Source: AC-32 sp035518635
GTDB lineage: Bacteria; Actinomycetota; Thermoleophilia; Gaiellales; Gaiellaceae
Reading direction: 5' to 3'
DNA: 64,000 bases
NCBI GenBank assembly: GCA_035518635.1
Contig: DATIXI010000037.1
Span: 6,364 to 70,363, forward strand
Part shown: piece by piece, positions 24,884 through 34,005 of the stretch
How the letters are laid out: each line of letters starts with the position of its first letter
Numbering within the stretch: position 1 is the first letter of the stretch
Made by a program: the position numbers and the translations under genes
Notes under the pieces: generated by a model
Seen by the model: only the letters and a program-made list of their open reading frames with translations
Database searches by the model: none
Told to the model about the DNA's origin: nothing

Positions 24884-26335
24884 CTACTTGATCTCGAGGA
24901 AGAGGTTGAAGGTGCGCGTGTCGCCCGACCCCTCGTTCCAGGCCAAAAACGAGCGCAGCGGCCGCAGGTTCTCGGTCAAGACCGGCGGCGGCTGGGAGCC
25001 CGAGAGGCCGGCGAGCCCGAGGATCATCGGGATCGCGTCCTTGAGGTCGATGTAGGCCATGCCGCCGTTCGAGTCCGGCATCCCGGCCGCGTCTCGGGCC
25101 TCCTTGAAGTCGGCGCTGTCGGACAGCTTCTCGCCACTCGCGTCGTACGACGACACGCCGTTCGCCGCGTTGGTGACCACGATCTTGCCGTTCGCCGAGC
25201 CCCAGTGGATCGTCACGCCGTCGATCGTGATCGACCTCTCGCCCGCGGCGCCTCCGACCTGCCCGCCCGTGAGCACGGCGATCCTCGCGGCGAGCTTGTC
25301 GAGCGTCGCCAGGCCGGCCGAGGTGTCGGACGGGTCGAGGACGAGCGTGATCTCGGGGATCCCGATCCCGGGGCGGACGTAGAGGGCGGTCTCGTTCTCG
25401 AACAGGCCGAGCAGCTCGTCGAGCGGCATCCCGAGCACCATCGTCAGCGGCGCGCCCGCGTTGCCGAGCGCCGACGCGAGGCCCTTGCCGCCCTGGAAGC
25501 TCAGGAACGCCAGGGCGTCGGCCGGTGCCTCGCCGAGCGCAGTCGAGATGTAGTCGCCGGAGCCGAGGAGCGTCTCCGAGCCCGCTCCCTGGACGACGCC
25601 CTTCACGCGGACGCCGTCGTCCTCGGCCGTGAGCGCGGCGGTGAGCCAGTCGAGCTTGTCGAGCCCGGCTGCGGCGCCTGCATAGTCGGCGCCGCTCTGC
25701 TGGACGACGTGCTCGAGCAGGCGTCCGACCTCGTGGCCGTTCGCGTATGCCTTGACGAGCGCGTCGTCGGGCAGCTTGCCGAGCGCGTCGTTGAACGTGG
25801 AGTCGTCGGCCAGCGTCTTCCCGTCGCCGGCGAGAACCTGGTCGATCTCTTTCTGGCTGCCGCTCAGCGCGTACCAGCCGTCGCCGACCTCGCGGTAGGC
25901 GGTCGGCTCGCCCGACGAGCCCTTGTCGCCGAGCTTCGCCACGGTCGACTTGAAGACGGCCGGATCGGCGGGCTGGGTCAGCCACGCGTACGAGACGTCC
26001 TTCGGCGTCGCGCCCGCCGCCACGGCCAGGTCGACCTCGGGGCCGAGCGCGGGCTTGACGTCCCGCTGGAAGTCGAGGCCCTGCTTGGCGAGCGCGCCCT
26101 CGATCTTGCTGAGCGCGAGGTCGCGGCCGGGAAACTTCTTCGAGAGCGCGTTGACCTGCTGCCACTGGCTCGAGCCGAGGTCGGTGTCGAGCGACACGTA
26201 GGCGAGCGCGTCGGCGCGGACGAAGGTCGCACCGGACTCAGACGAGGCGGCCGGGCCGCCGCCGCAGCCGGCGGCGATGAGCGCGAGGGCGGCCAAGAAC
26301 CCGAGCGCGAGTGTCCTGGATGAGCGGGCAGTCAT
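24884..26335 (-). CDS. DUF3352-like lipoprotein
   Basis: 483 residues. A lipoprotein signal peptide ends in LIAAGC (lipid-modified Cys about residue 24), so it is anchored outside the cytoplasmic membrane. The remainder is soluble and rich in Ala/Asp with repeated phrases such as VRADALAYVSLDTDLGSSQW, ALSGSQKEIDQVL, LAFLSFQGGKG and YVRPGIGIPEITLVLDPSD. These match the layout of DUF3352 proteins, whose function is unknown. It overlaps gpsA by 4 bp downstream of it in the operon and precedes metK. lgt elsewhere in the window would modify it. Confidence 0.85.
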   Translation of the reverse strand: MTARSSRTLALGFLAALALIAAGCGGGPAASSESGATFVRADALAYVSLDTDLGSSQWQQVNALSKKFPGRDLALSKIEGALAKQGLDFQRDVKPALGPEVDLAVAAGATPKDVSYAWLTQPADPAVFKSTVAKLGDKGSSGEPTAYREVGDGWYALSGSQKEIDQVLAGDGKTLADDSTFNDALGKLPDDALVKAYANGHEVGRLLEHVVQQSGADYAGAAAGLDKLDWLTAALTAEDDGVRVKGVVQGAGSETLLGSGDYISTALGEAPADALAFLSFQGGKGLASALGNAGAPLTMVLGMPLDELLGLFENETALYVRPGIGIPEITLVLDPSDTSAGLATLDKLAARIAVLTGGQVGGAAGERSITIDGVTIHWGSANGKIVVTNAANGVSSYDASGEKLSDSADFKEARDAAGMPDSNGGMAYIDLKDAIPMILGLAGLSGSQPPPVLTENLRPLRSFLAWNEGSGDTRTFNLFLEIK

Positions 26336-27285
26336 TCTCTCGTCGGTTGTCGGCCCATCAACCCTTCGGCTAAAGCGTGGAGATCACTCCCGTCGAGCAC
26401 CTGGCAGACGCCTTCGGTGATCGGCAGCTCGATTCCGACGCGATGCGAGAGGTCGCGCAGGAGCGGAGCCGTGGTCAGACCCTCCACCGTGCCGAGCTCG
26501 ACGATCGCCTCATCGGGGGTCGCTCCCTGCGCGATCAGCTCGCCGGCATGCCGGTTTCGGCCGTGACGGCTCCAGCAGGTGACGATCAGGTCGCCCATCC
26601 CTGCCAGCCCGGCGAACGTCTCCGGCCGGGCCCCGCACGCTTCCCCGAGGCGCGCCATCTCGGCCAGCCCGCGGGCGATCAGCGCCGCCTTCGCGTTGTC
26701 GCCGAGCCGGAGCCCGTCGACGCCCCCGGCCGCGAGGGCGACCACGTTCTTCGCCGCCGCGCACAGCTCGACGCCGGTCAGGTCGTCGCTGGCGTAGACC
26801 CGGAAGGCGAGCGAGCTGAGCGCCCTCTGGAGCTCGAGCGCAAACGCCTCGTCCTCGCTCGCAATCACGGTCGCAGCCGGCAGGCCATCCGCGATCTCCT
26901 CCGCGAAGTTCGGCCCCGAGAGGGCGGCGACCGGCCGCCCGGCGACGAGCTCCGAAAGCCGCCCGCCGGTCTGGGGGTCGAGCCCCTTCGTCAAGCTCAG
27001 GACCGGTGCGTCGCCGGGCAGCGCCTCCACCACCGCGCGGAACGCCTGGCTTGGGACGGCGACCGCGAACAGGTCGGCCGCCGCGAGATCGGGGTCACCG
27101 ACGGTCGTGGCCGAGACCCCGGAGAGGTCGGCGCTCGGGAGGTACCGCGGGTTGCGCCCGGTCGCCTCGATCTCCTGCGCCTGCTCCGGATCGCGGCAGG
27201 CGAGGGTCACCTCGTGGCCCCTCGCGGCGAGGATGCACGAGAACGCCGTGCCCCACGCGCCCGCACCCACGACCGCCGCCTTCAC
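26332..27285 (-). CDS. gpsA: Glycerol-3-phosphate dehydrogenase [NAD(P)+]
   Basis: 317 residues; makes sn-glycerol-3-phosphate for phospholipids from dihydroxyacetone phosphate. AAVVGAGAWGTAFSCILAARGHEVTL is the NAD(P) fold, followed by LSGPNFAEEIADGLPAA, ELCAAAKNVVALAAGGVDGLRLGDNAKAALI (catalytic Lys) and AGMGDLIVTCWSRHGRNR. GTG start overlaps the der stop (GTGA). The der-gpsA order is common in Gram-positives. Confidence 0.96.
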   Translation of the reverse strand: MKAAVVGAGAWGTAFSCILAARGHEVTLACRDPEQAQEIEATGRNPRYLPSADLSGVSATTVGDPDLAAADLFAVAVPSQAFRAVVEALPGDAPVLSLTKGLDPQTGGRLSELVAGRPVAALSGPNFAEEIADGLPAATVIASEDEAFALELQRALSSLAFRVYASDDLTGVELCAAAKNVVALAAGGVDGLRLGDNAKAALIARGLAEMARLGEACGARPETFAGLAGMGDLIVTCWSRHGRNRHAGELIAQGATPDEAIVELGTVEGLTTAPLLRDLSHRVGIELPITEGVCQVLDGSDLHALAEGLMGRQPTRE

Positions 27286-28607
27286 GCGCGCCTCACGAAG
27301 TCGATCGAGACCGGCACCCCCTCCAGCTCGAAGCGCTCGCGCAGCTGGTTCTCGACCCAGTAGCCGTAGTCCCGCGTGATCAGGCCGGGGTCGTTGACGA
27401 AGAAGCGGAAGCGCGGCGGCCGCGTCTGCGTCTGCGTCCCGTAGAGAAGGTTCAGGCGGCGCCCTCTCCGCGACGGGGGCTCGCGCGCCTCGCGCAGCTC
27501 CTTGATGAACCTGTTCAGCGCCGGAGTCGGGATCCGGCCGGAGTGCTTCTCGAACAGCGTCTCCACCCGGTCGAGGAGACGGCCGATTCCGCGGCCGGTC
27601 TTCGACGAGACGGTGACCAGGGCCGGCCGTTGGCGCAGGCGAGCCTCCAGCCGCGGACGCACCTCCTCGATCTTCGTCTCGGAGACGTCCCACTTCGAGA
27701 GCACGACGATCGTCGAGCACTGGGCCTTGCGGGCGACATCGGCCACGGCGAGATCCTGATCGACCACGCCCTCGCTCGCATCCACGAGCACGAGCGCAAT
27801 GTCCGCCTGCTCTGCGGCTGCGAGGGCGCGCAGCTCCGAGTAGTACTCGATCCCCTGCCGCTGGCGACGCTTGCGGCGAAGCCCGGCAGTGTCCACGAGC
27901 ACGAACGTGGCATCCCCTCGCTTCAGGACAGTGTCGATCGCGTCACGCGTCGTGCCCGGCTGCTCGGAGACGATTACGCGCTCCTCGCCCAGCAGCGCGT
28001 TGAGAAGGCTCGACTTGCCGACGTTCGGGCGGCCGAGGATCGCGACGCGGATCGCCTCCTCGCCTACCTCCAGGCGGCCGGTGCCAGGGAGCATGGTCAC
28101 GATCGCGTCCAGCAGGTCGCCCGTCCCGAGGCCGTGGAGCGCAGACACGGGGACTGGGTCGCCGAGGCCGAGCCGGTGGAACTCGAGCGCGAGCGCGTCC
28201 TGGGCGGGATCGTCGATCTTGTTCGCGAGCAGCAGCACCGGTTTCCGCGAGCTGCGCAAGATCGCTGCGAGTTCCTCGTCGCCCGGCATCACGCCGGCCT
28301 GCGCATCGGCAACGAACAGCACGAGGTCGGCCTCGGCGATCGCGGCCCGCGCCTGCTCGGCGATCGACCGCGTCAGTGCCGAGCGGTCGGCGATGTCGAC
28401 GCCGCCCGTGTCGATCAGCAGGAAGCGGCGGCCGTTCCACTCGCACACGAGCTCCTTGCGGTCACGGGTCACGCCGGGTGTCTCGTGGACGACCGCGGTG
28501 CGGGTGTCGGTCAGCCGGTTGACGAGCGTCGACTTGCCCACGTTCGGGAAGCCGACGATCGCGACCGTCCCGGCGAGCTCGAGGCTCGCGGTGCCCTCGT
28601 CGACCAT
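27282..28607 (-). CDS. der: Ribosome-associated GTPase Der (EngA)
   Basis: 441 residues with two tandem GTPase domains and a KH-like C-terminus. First G domain: AIVGFPNVGKSTLVNRL, DTGG, NKID. Second: AILGRPNVGKSSLLNAL, DTAGLRRK, SKWD. C-terminus: PRFRFFVNDPGLITRDYGYWVENQLRERF. It acts in 50S assembly. Start ATG at 28607 follows GAGGAGG at about 12 bases. Upstream in-frame residues overlap cmk and are not conserved. It lies 16 bp after cmk. Confidence 0.97.
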   Translation of the reverse strand: MVDEGTASLELAGTVAIVGFPNVGKSTLVNRLTDTRTAVVHETPGVTRDRKELVCEWNGRRFLLIDTGGVDIADRSALTRSIAEQARAAIAEADLVLFVADAQAGVMPGDEELAAILRSSRKPVLLLANKIDDPAQDALALEFHRLGLGDPVPVSALHGLGTGDLLDAIVTMLPGTGRLEVGEEAIRVAILGRPNVGKSSLLNALLGEERVIVSEQPGTTRDAIDTVLKRGDATFVLVDTAGLRRKRRQRQGIEYYSELRALAAAEQADIALVLVDASEGVVDQDLAVADVARKAQCSTIVVLSKWDVSETKIEEVRPRLEARLRQRPALVTVSSKTGRGIGRLLDRVETLFEKHSGRIPTPALNRFIKELREAREPPSRRGRRLNLLYGTQTQTRPPRFRFFVNDPGLITRDYGYWVENQLRERFELEGVPVSIDFVRRA

Positions 28608-28623
28608 CGCCGGCGGCCCCTCC

Positions 28624-29256
28624 TCAGGCGGGCTGACGGGATCGGACGAGCTCTTCGATCTGGGTGACGACGTCCTCGACATCGAGGTTGGTCGTGTCGA
28701 TCAGGGTGGCGTCTGCCGCCGGCTGCATGCGGGCGGCGTCGCTCTCGTCGCGGAGGCGCAGGTCGGTCGCTAGCGCATCCGCTCCGATCTCCGGCCGTTC
28801 CGAGAGGCGCCGTTGCTCGCGCACGTCTCGCTCGGCGTTGAGATAGACCTTCACCTCGGCGTTCGGGGCGACGACGGTGCCGATGTCGCGGCCCTCGATC
28901 ACCACGTCGCCGTCGTCTGCGAGCTCCCGCTGGCGGGCGCGCATGACCTTCCGCACTTGCGGGTGGCGCGCCACCACCGGCACCATCCGGTCGATCTCGG
29001 ACTTGCGGATGGAGGAGGTGACATCCGTGTCTGCGATCCAGACGCGCCGCTCCGCGTCGATCGCCACGGGGTACTCGTCGGCGAGCTCTCCGAGCTTCGC
29101 GCCGTCGCCGAGCGGAACGCTGCGCGTCATCGCAAGGCAGGTCAGGGCCCGGTACATCGCGCCGGTGTCCAGGTAGCGGAAGCCGAGCCGCTCCGCGAGC
29201 CGCTGGGCGACCGTGCTCTTGCCGGCGCCTGCCGGCCCGTCAATGGCGACGATCAT
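28624..29256 (-). CDS. cmk: Cytidylate kinase
   Basis: 210 residues; phosphorylates CMP/dCMP. IVAIDGPAGAGKSTVAQRLAERLGFRYLDTGAMYRALT is the P-loop and acceptor segment, VVIEGRDIGTVVAPNAEVKVYL the CMP-binding part, and RLRDESDAAR the lid. ATG overlaps the aroA stop by 4 bp. The aroA-cmk-der order is conserved widely. Confidence 0.97.
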   Translation of the reverse strand: MIVAIDGPAGAGKSTVAQRLAERLGFRYLDTGAMYRALTCLAMTRSVPLGDGAKLGELADEYPVAIDAERRVWIADTDVTSSIRKSEIDRMVPVVARHPQVRKVMRARQRELADDGDVVIEGRDIGTVVAPNAEVKVYLNAERDVREQRRLSERPEIGADALATDLRLRDESDAARMQPAADATLIDTTNLDVEDVVTQIEELVRSRQPA

Positions 29257-30533
29257 CGTTGTGTGACCGAGTCGAGCAGCTCGAAAAACCCGGGGAAGCT
29301 TACAGCGACCGCCTGCGCGTCCCCAACCTCGACGCCCTCGCGCGAGACGAGCCCGGCGACGGCCCCGAGCATCGCAATTCGATGGTCTCCGTTGGAGCTC
29401 ATTCCCCCACCCTTAGGGCGGGTGGGAACACCCCTCACCCCGAAGCCATCGTCGCTCGGATTGATGCGGACGCCAAGAGCGCGGAGCGAAGTCGTCACGG
29501 TTTCGATGCGGTCCGTTTCTTTCACGCGCAGGTCTCGTGCGCCTTCGACCGTGCTCTGTCCGCGCGCGCAGGCCGCCGCGAGCGCGAACAGCGGCAGCTC
29601 GTCGATCATGCGCGGCACCTCGTCAGGCCGCACCGATGTCGCCGTCAGCTCCGCGGACTGGATCTCCAGGTCACCGACCCGCTCGCCACCGCTGTGCCGC
29701 CGGTTGAAGGCGGTGATCCGCGCCCCCATCCGCTCGAGGACGTCCAGCAACCCGGTCCGGCGCGGGTTCAGGCCGAGGTCGTGGATCGTGAGGCTCGAGC
29801 CGGGCAGCAGCGTGGCCGCAACCACGAACGGTGCCGCGGCGGAGAAGTCGCCGGGGACGTCCACCTCGACGAGTCGGAGGCTCTCGACCGGCCCGAGCGA
29901 CACGCGTGACTGGCGCCGCGTCACGCGTACGCCCGCGGCCGCGAGCATCAGCTCCGTGTGGTCGCGTGTCGGAAGCGGCTCGACGACGATCGTCCGGCCT
30001 TCCGCGTACAGCCCCGCGAGCAGGATGCACGACTTGACCTGCGCGCTCGCGACGGGGAGCTCGTAGCGGATCCCGCGCAGCGACCCGCCCTCGACCACGA
30101 GCGGCGGGAGGCCTTCGGCGGTCTCGACGCGCGCGCCCATCTCGGCGAGCGGCACCGCGATCCGGTCGACCGGGCGACCGCGCAACGAGTCGTCGCCGGT
30201 CAGCTCGAAGCGGCCGCTTTGGCCGGCGAGGATCCCTGCAAGCAGGCGCAAGGTCGTCCCGGAGTTGCCACAGTCGATCGGCTCCACTGGCCCGGCGAGC
30301 CCCCGCAGCCCTACCCCTTCCACGCGGACCGTGTCCACGTCGTCGTCGACCACGGTCACGCCGAGCGCCCTGAGCGCGGACGCCGTCGCCTCGGTGTCTG
30401 CCGAGCGGCCGAAGCCGCGGATCACCGTCTGGCCCTCCCCGATCGCGCCGAGCATCAGGGCTCTGTGCGAGATCGACTTGTCGCCCGGAACACCGATGTG
30501 CCCGACGAGGGCCGTCGCCGGCCGGATCTTCAT
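29253..30533 (-). CDS. aroA: 3-phosphoshikimate 1-carboxyvinyltransferase (EPSP synthase)
   Basis: 426 residues; the sixth shikimate-pathway enzyme. VPGDKSISHRALMLGAIGEG (PEP/shikimate site), DCGNSGTTLRLLAGILAGQ, LRGRPVDRIAVPLAEMGARVE, ASAQVKSCILLAGLYAEG, PTRDHTELML, VPGDFSAAAPFVVAATLLPGS, DELPLFALAAACARGQS, RVKETDRI and NGDHRIAMLGAVAGL are all intact. The LAGILAGQ after the NSGTT loop carries Ala-Gly-Ile rather than the sensitive-type spacing. I do not assign glyphosate class from sight. It overlaps both neighbours by 4 bp. Confidence 0.97.
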   Translation of the reverse strand: MKIRPATALVGHIGVPGDKSISHRALMLGAIGEGQTVIRGFGRSADTEATASALRALGVTVVDDDVDTVRVEGVGLRGLAGPVEPIDCGNSGTTLRLLAGILAGQSGRFELTGDDSLRGRPVDRIAVPLAEMGARVETAEGLPPLVVEGGSLRGIRYELPVASAQVKSCILLAGLYAEGRTIVVEPLPTRDHTELMLAAAGVRVTRRQSRVSLGPVESLRLVEVDVPGDFSAAAPFVVAATLLPGSSLTIHDLGLNPRRTGLLDVLERMGARITAFNRRHSGGERVGDLEIQSAELTATSVRPDEVPRMIDELPLFALAAACARGQSTVEGARDLRVKETDRIETVTTSLRALGVRINPSDDGFGVRGVPTRPKGGGMSSNGDHRIAMLGAVAGLVSREGVEVGDAQAVAVSFPGFFELLDSVTQR

Positions 30534-31633
30534 CGTTCGGGGAGGACGGGCGAGACCACGACGCCGTACCCCTGCGCCTCGAGCAAGGCGGCCGCGCGGC
30601 GGGCTTCCCCTTCGCCGCCGACGAGCAACGTGAGCGTCCCGCCGCGCTCGGGCGAGACGTGACGGAGCTCGAAATCCTCGATGTTGATCCGCTCGGCGCC
30701 GAGTGCCTGGGTAATTCCCGCGAGCACCCCCGGCCGGTCGGGCACGTGCACGCGGAGCTGCTGCAGCTCGCCCGGGTCCGGGTAGGCGTCCGCGAGCATG
30801 CGGTGGCGGTTGCCCGCGGCCTCGCCGATCCACCGGGCGAGGAAGCCTGCGTCGCCGGAGTCGAGCGCGGCTTCGAGCTGCTCCACGCGCCGCCGGTGCT
30901 CGGCGAGCGACTCCCGGAGTGGAGCGGCGTTGTCGAGGAAGATGTCGACCCAGATCCGCGGGTTTGCACCCGCTACACGCGTCATGTCGCGGAGGGAGCC
31001 GCCGGCTGCCGCGAGGGGCTCGTGCCCGTCGACTCGGCCAGAGCCGGCCTGGTTGACGAGCAGGTTCGCGAGCGCGTGCGGCAGGTGGCTCGTCAGCGCC
31101 GCGAGCCGGTCGTGTGCCTGTGGATCGACGGCGACCGGCGTGGCGCCGAGACTCGAAACGAAGCCGTGGACGAGGCGGTACCGATCGGGCTCCGTCTCGG
31201 CCAGCGGCGTCAGGAACCATGTTGCGCCGTCGAACAGCTCCTCGCTTGCGTGCTCGGCGCCGCGGGCCTCGGAGCCGCAGACCGGGTGGCCGCCGACGAA
31301 ACGGCTCGAGCCGCGGGCGGCCTCGCAGACGGCGACCTTCGTGGAGCCGACGTCCGTGACGGTGCAGCCCTCACCGCTCGACTCGAGCGCCGTGCGGGCT
31401 TGCGTCGCGAGCTGCGCGACCGGGGCCGCCACGACGGCGAGGTCGGCCCCGGCGACCGCCGTGGCGAGCGACTCGGCCCCCTCGTCGACGGCGCCGCGAG
31501 CCTTCGCCGCCTCCAGAGCGGCCGGGTCGGGGTCGAAGCCCGCGACCTGGACAGCGCCCGCGCGCTTCGCGGCGAGCGCGACCGAAGCCCCGATCAGGCC
31601 CGTCCCGATGAGCGCAAGGCGCTTCGGCTCCAC
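30530..31633 (-). CDS. tyrA: Prephenate dehydrogenase with C-terminal ACT domain
   Basis: 367 residues. The NAD fold ALIGTGLIGASVALAAKRAG is followed by VTDVGSTKVAVCEAA, RFVGGHPVCGSEARGAEHASEELFDGATWFLTP (substrate site), and SHLPHALANLLV. A regulatory ACT domain starts around residue 290 (LRVHVPDRPGVLAGITQALGAERINIEDFEL), so feedback control by tyrosine is likely. GTG start at 31633, coupled to aroA by 4 bp. Arogenate rather than prephenate could be the true substrate. Confidence 0.93.
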   Translation of the reverse strand: MEPKRLALIGTGLIGASVALAAKRAGAVQVAGFDPDPAALEAAKARGAVDEGAESLATAVAGADLAVVAAPVAQLATQARTALESSGEGCTVTDVGSTKVAVCEAARGSSRFVGGHPVCGSEARGAEHASEELFDGATWFLTPLAETEPDRYRLVHGFVSSLGATPVAVDPQAHDRLAALTSHLPHALANLLVNQAGSGRVDGHEPLAAAGGSLRDMTRVAGANPRIWVDIFLDNAAPLRESLAEHRRRVEQLEAALDSGDAGFLARWIGEAAGNRHRMLADAYPDPGELQQLRVHVPDRPGVLAGITQALGAERINIEDFELRHVSPERGGTLTLLVGGEGEARRAAALLEAQGYGVVVSPVLPER

Positions 31634-31687
31634 CGGCTCAGGCTATCGCCGTGCGCGCAGCGAAAGCGCGGGTCCCATCCCTAACCC

Positions 31688-31763
31688 CCACCCTCCCGGG
31701 GAAACTCGACGGTAGCTGCACACGTGTGACGCGTGTGTAACCGGATCGTCGAGAGAGCGTGCC
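31688..31763 (-). repeat. 76-bp dispersed intergenic element, copy E (inverted)
   Basis: Read on the minus strand it opens GGCACGCTCTCTCGAC, then TTACACACGCGT, with TACCGTC at element position 50-56 and CCCCGGGAGGGTGGGGG near the end. The conserved blocks fall at the same spacing as in copies A-C. It lies between the DAHP synthase and tyrA genes, both minus strand, but in the opposite orientation relative to its flanking genes. Confidence 0.5.
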
Positions 31764-31803
31764 GATCGACCCACAGGCCAGCGCGGCGACGTCTGGAGGC
31801 CCG

Positions 31804-32844
31804 TCAGCCGATCCGCTTGCCGAGCAGCTCGACGATCTTGCCGACCTCCTCCGCGAACCCGGCGAACTCCGAGGTCGGGATCTGCTGCGCGGCATCGGAG
31901 AGCGCCTCCTCGGGCCTCGGATGGGTCTCGACGATGATCCCATCCGCCCCCACCGCGGCGGCCGCCCGGGCGAGCGGGAGCACGAGGTCGCGCCGCCCCG
32001 CGGCATGCGAGGGATCGACGATCACCGGCAGGTGCGTCTCGTTCTTCAGCACCGCGACCGCGCCGAGGTCGAGCGTGAACCGCGTGGCGGTCTCGAACGT
32101 CTTGATCCCGCGCTCGCAGAGGATGATCCGCTCGTTCCCCTCCTTCGCCACGTACTCAGCGGCCATCAGCAACTCCTCGACGGACGTCGACAGCCCGCGC
32201 TTGAGCAGCACCGGCTTGTCCGCGCGCCCCACCTCCGAGAGCAGCAGGAAGTTCTGGCTGTTCCGCGCGCCGATCTGGATCACGTCCGCCATCTCGAGGA
32301 CCGGCCCCACGTGCCGCGGGTCCATCAGCTCCGTCACGACGGGGAGCCCCGTCTCATCGCCCGCTTCCCGCAGGATCGCGAGACCCTCGTCGCCGAGCCC
32401 CTGGAACGTGTACGGAGAGGTGCGCGGCTTGAAGGCGCCGCCGCGCAGCATCGTCGCGCCTGCCGCCGCGACCGCCCGGGCCGTCTCGAGGGTCTGCTCG
32501 CGGTACTCGACCGAGCACGGGCCCGCGATCAGGCCGAACCACATGTCGCCGATCCGGCGGCCGTCGACCTCGATCACGGTCGGGTCCGGCGAGACCTCGC
32601 GCGCGACGAGCTTGTAGGGCTTCAGGATCGGGAGCACCTGCTCGACCCCCGGATAGCCCTCGAGCGGCAGCGTCGCCAGCAGCTCGCGCTCCCCGATCGC
32701 GCCGATCACCGTCGCCTCGCGCCCGTGCGTCACGCGAGCCTGCACTCCGGCCTCCTGGAGCCGCGCGAGGACGTGCTCGGTCTGGTCCGGGGTCGCCCCC
32801 GCACCCATCACGATCAGCAGTTCCGGTGATCCGTTGGTGGCCAT
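31804..32844 (-). CDS. aroF: 3-deoxy-7-phosphoheptulonate synthase (AroF/KdsA-like type)
   Basis: 346 residues; first step of the shikimate pathway. An N-terminal ACT/ferredoxin-like regulatory domain (about 1-75, LLIVMGAGATPDQTEHVLARL) precedes the TIM-barrel core: LIAGPCSVEYREQTLETARAVAAAGATMLRGGAFKPRTSPYTFQG, DVIQIGARNSQNF, PVLLKRGLSTSVEELL, IILCERGIKTFE and PVIVDPSHAAGRRDLV. This is the Thermotoga/Bacillus-like class Ib enzyme. ATG follows AGGAG. With tyrA and aroA it makes an aromatic amino acid block. It is divergent from trpS with only 40 bp between. Confidence 0.95.
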   Translation of the reverse strand: MATNGSPELLIVMGAGATPDQTEHVLARLQEAGVQARVTHGREATVIGAIGERELLATLPLEGYPGVEQVLPILKPYKLVAREVSPDPTVIEVDGRRIGDMWFGLIAGPCSVEYREQTLETARAVAAAGATMLRGGAFKPRTSPYTFQGLGDEGLAILREAGDETGLPVVTELMDPRHVGPVLEMADVIQIGARNSQNFLLLSEVGRADKPVLLKRGLSTSVEELLMAAEYVAKEGNERIILCERGIKTFETATRFTLDLGAVAVLKNETHLPVIVDPSHAAGRRDLVLPLARAAAAVGADGIIVETHPRPEEALSDAAQQIPTSEFAGFAEEVGKIVELLGKRIG

Positions 32845-32884
32845 GAAGCTCCTGGAAATGTAGTTGCGATACTGAGACGTCCGA

Positions 32885-33877
32885 ATGCGCATCTTTTCCG
32901 GAATCCGAGCCTCGGGCGCGAAGACCCTCGGCAACTACAGCGGGGGCTTCCGCCAGTACGCGGCCACGCAGGAGCGAGGCGAGGCCTTCTTCTGCATCGT
33001 CGACCTCCACTCGATCACCACGCCGTTCGAGCCGGAGGAGCTGCGCGAGGCGACGCTCGACCTCGGCGCGATGCTCTTCGCGACCGGGCTCGACCCTGAG
33101 CGCTCGACCGTCTTCGTGCAGAGCCATGTGCCCGCCCACCCTCAGGCCGCCTGGCTGCTCGGCGCGGTCACGAGCTTCGGCGAGCTGCGCCGGATGACCC
33201 AGTTCAAGGACCGCGCGGCCGAGCAGGACTTCGTCTCGGCCGGGCTCTTCACCTACCCGGTGCTGATGGCCGCCGACATCCTGCTCTACCAGGCCGACAT
33301 CGTCCCGGTCGGAGACGACCAGCGCCAGCACGTCGAGCTCACCCGCGACATCGCGGAGCGCTTCAACCAGCGCTTCGGTGAGACGTTCGTCGTGCCCGAG
33401 GTGGCGATCCCCGAGGAGGGAGCCCGCATCCGCAATCTCCAGGAGCCCGAGCGCCTGATGTCGACTACCCGCGGAGCACCGCAGGGCGTCGTGCGCCTCG
33501 TCGACCCGCCCGACGTCGTCCGCAAGAAGTTCAAGACCGCGGTCACCGACTCGGGTACAGAGGTCCGGCACGACCCCGAGGAGAAGCCGGGCATCTCGAA
33601 CCTGCTCGAGATCCTCTCCGTCGCGACCGGCGACCCCGTCCCCGAGCTGGAGTCCCGCTACGACGGGGCCGGCTACGGCCAGTTCAAGGAGGACGTGGCC
33701 GAGGCGATCGTCGCGCTGCTCGTGCCGATCCAGGAGCGCTACGAGGCGCTCCGCGCGGACGAGAACGAGCTCCGCGCCATGCTCGCAAGAGGTGCCGAGA
33801 AGGCGAGCGAGGTCTCCTCGCCGACGCTCGCGCGGATGTACGAGCGCATGGGCTTCGTCGCGCCGGTCGACGCCTGA
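32885..33877 (+). CDS. trpS: Tryptophanyl-tRNA synthetase
   Basis: 330 residues, class I synthetase charging tRNA-Trp. SGIRASGAKTLGNYSGG is the HIGH-equivalent region (TLGN), FCIVDLHSIT, LLYQADIVPVGDDQRQHVELTRDIAERFN and RKKFKTAVTDSG are typical. The KMSKS loop is altered: RLMSTTRGAPQG, with Leu where the first Lys is expected. The downstream half is otherwise canonical, so I regard it as functional. The 40-bp divergent gap from the DAHP synthase gene must hold both promoters. Only a GATACT-like -10 shows on this strand. Confidence 0.96.
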   Translation: MRIFSGIRASGAKTLGNYSGGFRQYAATQERGEAFFCIVDLHSITTPFEPEELREATLDLGAMLFATGLDPERSTVFVQSHVPAHPQAAWLLGAVTSFGELRRMTQFKDRAAEQDFVSAGLFTYPVLMAADILLYQADIVPVGDDQRQHVELTRDIAERFNQRFGETFVVPEVAIPEEGARIRNLQEPERLMSTTRGAPQGVVRLVDPPDVVRKKFKTAVTDSGTEVRHDPEEKPGISNLLEILSVATGDPVPELESRYDGAGYGQFKEDVAEAIVALLVPIQERYEALRADENELRAMLARGAEKASEVSSPTLARMYERMGFVAPVDA

Positions 33878-33936
33878 CCCACGTCTCACCGAATCTCAGA
33901 GCGGCGACGGTTCGGTAACGAATCTGCGCGCGCGGG

Positions 33937-33965
33937 TTGAATCGCGACACGAGCCACTTTAGGGT
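33937..33965 (+). promoter_or_regulatory. Predicted sigma-70-type promoter of the exported phosphatase gene
   Basis: TTGAAT (33937-33942) and TAGGGT (33960-33965) with an exact 17-bp spacer. A transcript would start near 33972, giving a ~34-nt leader carrying GAGGAGG ahead of the ATG at 34006. The upstream gene trpS ends 60 bp before the -35. Confidence 0.55.
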
Positions 33966-34005
33966 CGATCGACGAGAACAGCACTACGGGATGAGGAGGT
34001 CAGCC

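Noticed and set aside
24884..26335. The lipoprotein before metK as a methionine-binding protein
   Set aside because: It has no NlpA/MetQ features and matches DUF3352 instead; closeness to metK alone is weak evidence.
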